The notes under the pieces were generated by a model. That model was not told the DNA's origin. It worked only from the letters and a program-made list of their open reading frames with translations, and made no database searches. A program made the position numbers and the translations under genes. 20,852 bases of DNA. It comes from Lachnoclostridium sp. UBA1434. GTDB taxonomy: Bacteria; Bacillota; Clostridia; Lachnospirales; Lachnospiraceae. This document shows, one piece after another, positions 14,803 through 20,852 of this stretch. Position 1 is the stretch's first letter; each line of letters opens with the position of its first letter. The DNA lies in the NCBI GenBank assembly GCA_002329645.1, contig DCTS01000067.1, forward strand, positions 5,541-26,392, written 5' to 3'.

Positions 14803-16407
14803 ATGATAAGAGTAATGATAGCCGATGATGAACCATTTATCCGCCAGGGCTTGAAAATACTGATTAACTGGGAGCAGTACGGCTTTAAGGTATGTGGCGA
14901 GGCATCCAACGGCAAGGAAGTTCTTAAGCTTCTGGAAACCGAAAAGTACGATCTTATAATTGCCGATATCAAGATGCCGAAGATGAGCGGTATTGAGCTG
15001 ATTGAGCATGTATGGGAAAACATCTCTAAGGATATTAAGTTCTTAATTCTCAGCGGCTTTTACGAATTTGAATATGCCAAGAAGGCAATAAAATACGGTG
15101 TGGTTGATTACATACTGAAGCCTGTGCAGAAGGAAGAGCTGATAAGAGTCCTTGAAAATTACAAGGAGCAATATTTTAAGCAGGAGGAAGGCAGGAAGCT
15201 CCTTGAGTATTCGGAGAAAATCGTTTTTGACAGCGAGCTGACCAAGATCATCCTTGGTAAATATGAGGAGGACAACCTTAAGAATGTAACAAAATATATC
15301 CCTGATGATACCGCAAGGTATATCAGCATAGAATATGATCCCTCAGATCCTTATTTTATAAGCCTTTCGACTGAAGAAAAGCGCATTGCCAAGAGACTTT
15401 TGTACGATTCACTTAAGGATTACCTGGGAAATAACTGGTTTCTTGCATATTCGGAGGATAATTTATTTGAGGAGATTTTCGGTGTCGGATTTATATACGT
15501 AAGGCACCTCAGGGAGCAGCTCGGCATAAGCGAAAAGGAGTATATAAAGAAGCTTTATGAGGCAATCAGCCAGGCTGTCCATTGCAAGATCAATATTTAT
15601 ATAGGGCAGCAGGTGGACGGCATAAGCCGGTTGACAGATTCATATAAGTCGGTATCCATAGCAAGGTCACTGCAGATGTTCTCCAAGAATAAGAGTATTG
15701 CCTATTATGACGAAATTGAGGGCAAAATGCAGAACAAAGAATTGTCCGTAGATAAGGATATGATGGACGGACTTATCCGTGCAATAGAAGAGAATAACGA
15801 AGAGATGATTACAAGGGGGATTGAATCCTTTTATGCTTTCCTCAAGGGTGTTGCCGCCGAGCCGGATTTCATCAAGCTTAATATAGATTATCTGTTGTTC
15901 AATCTTATCAACCTGGCTAAGGAGTTGGATCCGGAAACCGACCAGGAAGAGGTATATCGTATGATAAGCAAAAGTATATACGGTCAGGCGACTATACGAG
16001 GGAGCATCAGGCACTTTAAGGATTTTGCCATGCAATATGCCAATTATTTATCCCATTTGAGGCATCATGCCTTCGGAGGGGTATTGGTTGAGATAGAGAA
16101 GGAAATAACAGATCATTACATGGAGAACTTAAGCCTGAAATCACTGAGTGAAAAATACTTTATCAACAGCGCATATCTGGGGCAAATCTTTAAGAAGCAA
16201 TTTGGCATATCCTTCAAGGATTACCTCAATAACTACAGGATTGATAAAGCAGCCGAGCTGCTTATACGCTCAAATGAGAAAACATACCTGATAGCAGGTG
16301 CGGTAGGTTTCAATAATACCGATTATTTCATCAGCAAATTCGTACAGATAAAAGGAATTACCCCGCTGCAATACAGAAAGCAATTCTGCGATAGAAGACA
16401 GATATAG
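14803..16407 (+). CDS. Response regulator with AraC-type DNA-binding domain, YesN-like
   Basis: Partner of the upstream kinase. The 534-residue protein has a receiver domain at about 1-120: acidic pair D8-D9, phosphoacceptor D55 (IIADIKMPKMSG), the switch serine in ILSGF and the LKPV lysine. A long middle region (about 125-425) is typical of YesN proteins but carries no named motif. The C-terminus is an AraC/XylS two-helix-turn-helix domain (about 430-528), including SLSEKYFINSAYLGQIFKKQ and the second helix pair ending ITPLQYRKQ. AAGGAGGG (14788-14795) lies seven bases before the ATG, inside the kinase C-terminus, so the two genes are co-transcribed. The expected targets are the transporter genes downstream. 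The last codons and stop are part of a perfect 43-bp tandem duplication. Confidence 0.94.
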   Translation: MIRVMIADDEPFIRQGLKILINWEQYGFKVCGEASNGKEVLKLLETEKYDLIIADIKMPKMSGIELIEHVWENISKDIKFLILSGFYEFEYAKKAIKYGVVDYILKPVQKEELIRVLENYKEQYFKQEEGRKLLEYSEKIVFDSELTKIILGKYEEDNLKNVTKYIPDDTARYISIEYDPSDPYFISLSTEEKRIAKRLLYDSLKDYLGNNWFLAYSEDNLFEEIFGVGFIYVRHLREQLGISEKEYIKKLYEAISQAVHCKINIYIGQQVDGISRLTDSYKSVSIARSLQMFSKNKSIAYYDEIEGKMQNKELSVDKDMMDGLIRAIEENNEEMITRGIESFYAFLKGVAAEPDFIKLNIDYLLFNLINLAKELDPETDQEEVYRMISKSIYGQATIRGSIRHFKDFAMQYANYLSHLRHHAFGGVLVEIEKEITDHYMENLSLKSLSEKYFINSAYLGQIFKKQFGISFKDYLNNYRIDKAAELLIRSNEKTYLIAGAVGFNNTDYFISKFVQIKGITPLQYRKQFCDRRQI

Positions 16408-16475
16408 TACATTAATTATAACAGTTATATAAGATAGAAGACAGATATAGTACATTAATTATAACAGTTATATAA
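16390..16475 (+). repeat. Perfect 43-bp tandem duplication across the response-regulator stop codon
   Basis: Bases 16390-16432 and 16433-16475 are identical over all 43 positions and abut directly. The first copy contains the last five codons and TAG (16405-16407) of the response-regulator gene; the second repeats them in non-coding sequence. No divergence between copies suggests a recent slippage event. Confidence 0.95.
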
Positions 16476-16647
16476 AATATAATATAATTTAGTTTGAAAA
16501 ATATAATTATTTATATTTAGCCTATACTTTCTACGTTGATGTATTTGTGCATGAATGATAAGATATTTATATCCGATTGGTTTTAATAGTGCATATTGGT
16601 ACAAATATGCACAATTAATCACGGAAAAAAGTATAGGGAGGATAAGT

Positions 16648-18384
16648 ATGAAGAAAATAAGAGCTATGCTTGCTATGCTTCTTGTAATCATTATGGTTGC
16701 TGCTGCTTTCACAGCATGCGGTAAAGACGACAAGAAGCAGGACGACACAAAGAAAGCTTCCGAAAGCGGGGACAAATCAAGTGATAAGTCCGGTGATGCC
16801 ACTGATTCAGCTTCAAAAGAAGCTAAGATGTTCACAGCGTTTTTTGCTGTGCCGGGAATAGAAGTTCCTGACAGCAACAGACTGTTGAACGTTATTAAGG
16901 ATAAGGTTGGCGCCTGGGCAAAGGTCACATGGCTTACAGGCCAGGAAGCAGATGAGAGAGTTGGGGTTATGATCGCCGGAGAAGAGTATCCCGATTTTAT
17001 CGACGGTTCAACCGGTACTCCTGCTTTAATTCAAGCAGGCGCATTAATTCCCATCGACGAGTATTGGGATGATTATCCCAATATAAAGAATTACCTGTCA
17101 GAGGAAGACTGGAACAGGGTCAGGCATGCAGATGGACACATCTATATTATGCCTCAGTTCGGAATTATTCAGGGTAAGGATACGGCTACGTATCACTGGG
17201 ATGAAGCCTTCTGGATCCAGAAGGATGTATTAATCTGGGCAGGCTTCCCGAAGATCAGGACCATGGATCAGTACTTTGACGTTATTGCAAGGTATCTTGA
17301 AGCACATCCCAAGACAGAAGACGGACAGGATACAGTAGGTTTTTCAATGAGTACGGAAGACTGGAGATATTTCGGAATTGAGAATCCTCCGCTGTTCCTG
17401 CTTGGATATCCTAACGACGGTGCTTGTATAGTTGATCCTGCTACGGAGACTGCTATAGACTATAACACTCATCCGAGAGCAAAGGAATACTACCAGAGGA
17501 TAAATAAGGCATGGAATGACGGTTTGGTACATCCGGAAACCTTTACAATGTCTTATGACCAGTATATTGCTCTGTTGTCAACCGGCAGAGTATTGGGAAC
17601 ACTTGATCAGATGTGGAACTTCAATACTGCTCAGGAAGCTCTTGTAACCGAAGGAAAAGTTGGCAAGACATATGTTCCGCTGCCGATTACCTATGAAGAG
17701 AGCATCAAAGACAGGTGGCACAGCCCTTCAGCCCTTGACGTATCCAACGGCTTAGGCATAACCACAAGCTGTAAGGATATCCCGGGCGCAATGAAGTTTG
17801 TCAATGACCTTCTTGATCCTGAAATTCAGGTATTAAGGTATTGGGGTGAAGCAGGCAAGGATTACATGGTTGGAGATGACGGAGTCTTCTATAAGACACC
17901 CGAGCAGAGAGCTAATTATGACAATCAGGATTGGGTAACGGATAATCTGGTTAACCAGGTATATGCATACTTCCCGCATCATGAAGGTCAGCTTGCGGAC
18001 GGAATCAATTCTCAGGATCCCAAGTGTCAGCCTAATGAATTCTTTGAGACCTTATATGATGTAGAGAAGGAATTGCTGGCCGGTTACGGTTATAAGACAT
18101 TCCTTGATTTCTTAAGCTCAGACGAAGAGAATGAGCCTTGGTATCCGATGTGGTCATACACCAACACCTGGACCGCAGATACACCTGAAGGACTTGCCAA
18201 GAATAAGATTACTGAGCTTAAGCATGAATGGCTTCCGAGAGCTATGATGGCTCCTGAGGGAGAGTTCGATACCATCTGGAATGAGTATCAGAAGACATAT
18301 AATGAACAGGTGGATGCTGATGCTTATCTCGATGCTTTGACTGCAGAGATCCAAAGAAGAGCTGCAGTAGCACGTGGTGAATAA
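16648..18384 (+). CDS. Carbohydrate ABC transporter solute-binding lipoprotein (LplA-like)
   Basis: An extracellular family-1-type solute-binding protein anchored to the membrane, 578 residues. The signal peptide MKKIRAMLAMLLVIIMVAAAFTAC ends in a lipobox, with C24 as lipidation site. A linker rich in Lys, Asp, Ser and Gly (about 25-60) follows, then the binding domain with many Trp/Tyr, as expected for oligosaccharide binding. The ATG at 16648 is chosen because AGGGAGGA (16635-16642) lies five bases upstream and because the signal peptide begins there; the frame is open further upstream to 16555 without a ribosome binding site. The order SBP-permease-permease, with a YesM/YesN pair upstream, points to uptake of a plant- or host-polysaccharide-derived oligosaccharide. 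The sugar cannot be named. Confidence 0.93.
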   Translation: MKKIRAMLAMLLVIIMVAAAFTACGKDDKKQDDTKKASESGDKSSDKSGDATDSASKEAKMFTAFFAVPGIEVPDSNRLLNVIKDKVGAWAKVTWLTGQEADERVGVMIAGEEYPDFIDGSTGTPALIQAGALIPIDEYWDDYPNIKNYLSEEDWNRVRHADGHIYIMPQFGIIQGKDTATYHWDEAFWIQKDVLIWAGFPKIRTMDQYFDVIARYLEAHPKTEDGQDTVGFSMSTEDWRYFGIENPPLFLLGYPNDGACIVDPATETAIDYNTHPRAKEYYQRINKAWNDGLVHPETFTMSYDQYIALLSTGRVLGTLDQMWNFNTAQEALVTEGKVGKTYVPLPITYEESIKDRWHSPSALDVSNGLGITTSCKDIPGAMKFVNDLLDPEIQVLRYWGEAGKDYMVGDDGVFYKTPEQRANYDNQDWVTDNLVNQVYAYFPHHEGQLADGINSQDPKCQPNEFFETLYDVEKELLAGYGYKTFLDFLSSDEENEPWYPMWSYTNTWTADTPEGLAKNKITELKHEWLPRAMMAPEGEFDTIWNEYQKTYNEQVDADAYLDALTAEIQRRAAVARGE

Positions 18385-18424
18385 TATAAAGTATTTTATG
18401 AAATAGCTTACTGATTAAGGTAAG

Positions 18425-18485
18425 GGGGTGTCTTAATTACTGGTAAACGAAAGTGAAAACTTCCAATACCGTATTAAGACACCCC
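18425..18485 (+). other. Hairpin between solute-binding protein and permease genes
   Basis: GGGGTGTCTTAAT (18425-18437) and ATTAAGACACCCC (18473-18485) form a perfect 13-bp stem around a 35-base loop with some internal pairing. There is no T-run after it. Such a hairpin between a binding-protein gene and its permease genes often stabilises the upstream mRNA or partly ends transcription, giving more binding protein than permease; that role is inference here. Confidence 0.6.
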
Positions 18486-18598
18486 ATTATTAAGACGAAT
18501 ATAGCATATGCAAAGGTATTACGGTGCAATTATCAATGGAATATATGCCTTGCATTGTTTAGATATATATTTAATCAAGTGAGAGCGGGGGAACCGGG

Positions 18599-20227
18599 AT
18601 GAAAAAGCGAAAGAGCTACTATATTATTATTGCTGCAGTATGCTTTGCATCGATAATATGTTTATTCCTTCCATACCTTAAGCTTCCTGAAAGGGAAGTC
18701 TTAAGCAGCGGAAGCGTTCTGGATTTAAAATTAGCTGCGCAGGAAAGTCATTTAATTAATAAGATTGCCAAGAGAGAAGGCATAAAAAAATCAGCTGTAT
18801 ATGATGTAGCCAAAAGTGTTGTAAGCAATAGGCCATATGAGAGAATTGTCAAGAATCTGAGCGAGGATGAGTATTACATAGTGGATGTGGTTACCGCAGA
18901 GCTTGATAATAAAGTGGAAGAGCTAACCGGCATAGATATTTTCAATGAAACGGATTTTGGCTTTTTCGGAATTCTCAGCTTATCTGCACAGATAATCAAG
19001 CACCTGGACCAGTATATTATAGATTCATCCCTGCTTATTTTCTGTGTGATATCGACCTTTGCGCTAACACTGGCTTCAGGTATTTATATGCTGGTTACCA
19101 AGGGAGATAAGAATTATGGCATGGTAAGGAGATTATCTTTATCTGCAGTGTTATTATCCTTACTGGGTTTGATTAATTCCAATGCAATCAGTACCGGAGC
19201 CTTGCAGGTGCCTGAGTTTTTTACCCGGAACTGGGGATATGGCTTCTTTACGATTATTATTATTAATATACTTGCCTGGCTGCTGGCGACTATTGCTTCC
19301 TATCACGAGCAGGTTGCCGGATTTGTCACATGGAGAATGATAATCAGGCAGAAACAGCTTATCATAATGTCCGTTCCGTTTGTGATATATGGCTTAATAT
19401 TTTATTATGGTCCGCTTCTGGGATGGACAATGGCATTCCAAAGATACAGGCCGGCTGCCGAGGATCAGCTGTGGGTAGCATGGGATAAATTTAAATTCCT
19501 GTTTCAAAGTCAGAATTTCATGCAGGTTTTCAGAAACACAGTTGCCATGAGCGTTATAAACCTTGTATTAAGCTTTGTGTTTGCAATAGGCTTTGCACTC
19601 CTGCTAAACGAGGTAAAATTCCTTAAGGGAAAGAAGATAATCCAGACAGTATCCTATTTACCGCACTTTTTATCATGGATAATAGTAGCAGGTATAGTCA
19701 GGGATGTATTATCCATGGAGACGGGGATAATAAATGAGCTTTTACAAAAGTTTAATTTTATAGATTCGCCTATTAATTTTTTCACCGTCCCGAAATACTT
19801 CTGGTGGATAATAGGTTTTGCGGTAGTATGGAAGGAAACCGGCTGGAACAGCATCATATACCTGGCAACAATGACGGCCATAAACCCTGATTTGTATGAA
19901 GCTGCCTCTATCGACGGGGCGGGAAGATTCAAGAAGATGATACACATAACCCTGCCGGGAATAAGGTCAACAATCTTTGTGCTTCTTATAATCAATCTGG
20001 GATTTATTATGAATTCCGGTTTTGAAGCACAGTACCTGCTTGGAGGGGATATGAACAGGGCAACATCACATGTAATCGACCTGTTTGTTCTTGACTATAC
20101 CTTCGGTGCCGGTGTTGACTTCTCCTTAGGAACGGCAGCGGGCATATTCAAGAGCGTGGTTAGCATTATACTGATATTTGTTTCAAACCGTGTTGCCAAA
20201 GTAGCCGGCCAGGAAAGATTATTCTAG
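18599..20227 (+). CDS. ABC transporter permease, LplB-like, with long N-terminal extension
   Basis: An inner-membrane permease of a sugar importer. The core, about residues 250-542, is an LplB-type binding-protein-dependent permease: FRNTVAMSVINLVLSF, NEVKFLKGKKIIQTVSYLPHFLSWIIVAG, and the EAA loop EAASIDGAGRFKKMIHITLPG (about 434-454) that contacts the ATPase. LplB-like permeases are usually about 300 residues; here about 245 residues precede the core. They contain a first membrane helix (about 7-25), a charged helical segment of about 115 residues, and three further membrane helices (about 144-166, 178-194, 214-236). The ATG at 18599 follows GCGGGGGAA. The frame is continuous, so the extension is a real fusion or extension as far as the sequence shows. 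The next permease starts 14 bases after its stop. No ATPase gene is visible; a shared MsmX-type ATPase could serve. Confidence 0.88.
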   Translation: MKKRKSYYIIIAAVCFASIICLFLPYLKLPEREVLSSGSVLDLKLAAQESHLINKIAKREGIKKSAVYDVAKSVVSNRPYERIVKNLSEDEYYIVDVVTAELDNKVEELTGIDIFNETDFGFFGILSLSAQIIKHLDQYIIDSSLLIFCVISTFALTLASGIYMLVTKGDKNYGMVRRLSLSAVLLSLLGLINSNAISTGALQVPEFFTRNWGYGFFTIIIINILAWLLATIASYHEQVAGFVTWRMIIRQKQLIIMSVPFVIYGLIFYYGPLLGWTMAFQRYRPAAEDQLWVAWDKFKFLFQSQNFMQVFRNTVAMSVINLVLSFVFAIGFALLLNEVKFLKGKKIIQTVSYLPHFLSWIIVAGIVRDVLSMETGIINELLQKFNFIDSPINFFTVPKYFWWIIGFAVVWKETGWNSIIYLATMTAINPDLYEAASIDGAGRFKKMIHITLPGIRSTIFVLLIINLGFIMNSGFEAQYLLGGDMNRATSHVIDLFVLDYTFGAGVDFSLGTAAGIFKSVVSIILIFVSNRVAKVAGQERLF

Positions 20228-20241
20228 GGAGGGATGATGAT

Positions 20242-20852
20242 ATGAAAAGAAAAAGGAATATGAGTGCTGCGAATGTATCCTTCGTAATAATTAATACAAT
20301 TGTTCTAATTATATTTTGCGTTGTAACCTTATATCCCATCCTGAACACCCTGGCTGTATCTCTCAACGAAGGATATGATGCTCTTAAGGGCGGAATATAT
20401 CTGATACCGAGAAAGTTAACCTGGGAGAATTATTATAAGGTGCTGACAAAGGATAATCTATGGACATCCGTTAAAATATCAGTTGCAAGGACGGTTGTGG
20501 GAACCGTGCTTCAAATGTTTGTTACGGCACTTTTGGCATATGTGCTTTCCAGGAAGGAATTCCTGTTTGGAAAGCAGTTGTCGCTGTTCTATGTGCTTAC
20601 TATGTATGTCAACGGCGGCTTGGTACCCACACTGCTTTTATTCAAGGGTCTCCACCTGACTAACAGCTTCTGGGTTTATATTGTCCCTGGTGCGGTAAGC
20701 GCTTTCAATATGATAGTCATCAGGACATATATGAACGGCCTTCCGGACAGCTTCGTTGAATCAGCCCAGGTGGACGGGGCGGGCCACCTTAAGATATTCT
20801 TCAGGATAGTATTGCCCCTATGTAAACCGGTTATGGCCACCGTAGCACTGTT
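20242..20852 (+). CDS. ABC transporter permease, LplC/YtcP-like (3' end missing)
   Basis: Second permease of the importer, cut by the window end after about 203 residues; the family is usually about 295. The ATG at 20242 follows AGGGAGGG (20227-20234). The first membrane helix is at about 12-35 (ending CVVTLYPILNTLAVS), followed by SLNEGYDALKGGIYLIPRKLTWENYYKVL, the typical LplC periplasmic segment, and further helices. An EAA-type loop ESAQVDGAGHLKIFFRIVLPLCKP is visible near the end. A nearer ATG at 20234 opens a frame that stops at once. The gene is probably co-transcribed with the preceding permease. Confidence 0.9.
   Translation, partial: MKRKRNMSAANVSFVIINTIVLIIFCVVTLYPILNTLAVSLNEGYDALKGGIYLIPRKLTWENYYKVLTKDNLWTSVKISVARTVVGTVLQMFVTALLAYVLSRKEFLFGKQLSLFYVLTMYVNGGLVPTLLLFKGLHLTNSFWVYIVPGAVSAFNMIVIRTYMNGLPDSFVESAQVDGAGHLKIFFRIVLPLCKPVMATVAL

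Overview
The window looks like chromosomal DNA of a low-to-moderate-GC anaerobic Firmicute (Bacillota), most likely a Clostridia/Lachnospiraceae-type fermenter. The signs are a Re-citrate-synthase-like gene beside isocitrate dehydrogenase, a Rex redox repressor, strong AGGAGG ribosome binding sites with frequent TTG/GTG starts, an endoA/mazF gene behind alanine racemase, and a YesM/YesN two-component pair beside an Lpl-type carbohydrate ABC transporter. This taxonomic reading is inference from gene content; no rRNA or tRNA gene is present. No phage, transposon or CRISPR array was recognised.

Layout. (1) 1-2848: the 3' part of a 2-isopropylmalate/homocitrate/Re-citrate synthase family gene, an isocitrate dehydrogenase with its own good promoter, and a GntR/FCD regulator closed by a terminator that overlaps its stop codon. 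Together they suggest the oxidative half-TCA branch feeding 2-oxoglutarate/glutamate. (2) 2849-3360: a short island with a small Imm32-like protein whose best ribosome binding site points at an ATA codon. (3) 3364-5457, minus strand: an ABC-F ATPase with an unusual Ser/Gly/Pro-rich linker. (4) 5766-12306: a plus-strand housekeeping run: rex (sigma-A promoter with a partial Rex box), an unrecognised coiled-coil protein, acpS, nnr, a 14-bp tandem repeat array, alr, mazF without an antitoxin gene, and a CNNM/CBS-domain (hemolysin/CorC-like) gene broken by a -1 frameshift. (5) 12307-12999: a roughly 0.7-kb gap with three hairpins, including a terminator that reads best on the minus strand and may end a small RNA, and a 79-codon ORF with a very strong ribosome binding site. 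(6) 13000-20852: sensor kinase, AraC-type response regulator, lipoprotein solute-binding protein and two permeases (the second cut by the window end), probably a sensed oligosaccharide uptake system. Its ATPase is not in the window.

Points most worth a second look: the 14-bp purine-rich repeat array that runs into the alr start without a clear Shine-Dalgarno; the ~245-residue N-terminal extension on the LplB-like permease; the candidate minus-strand small RNA after the CNNM gene; the frameshifted CNNM gene; the antitoxin-less mazF; and the perfect 43-bp tandem duplication across the response-regulator stop codon. I did not find a clearly new multi-gene system. The candidates are individual oddities rather than one coherent novel locus.
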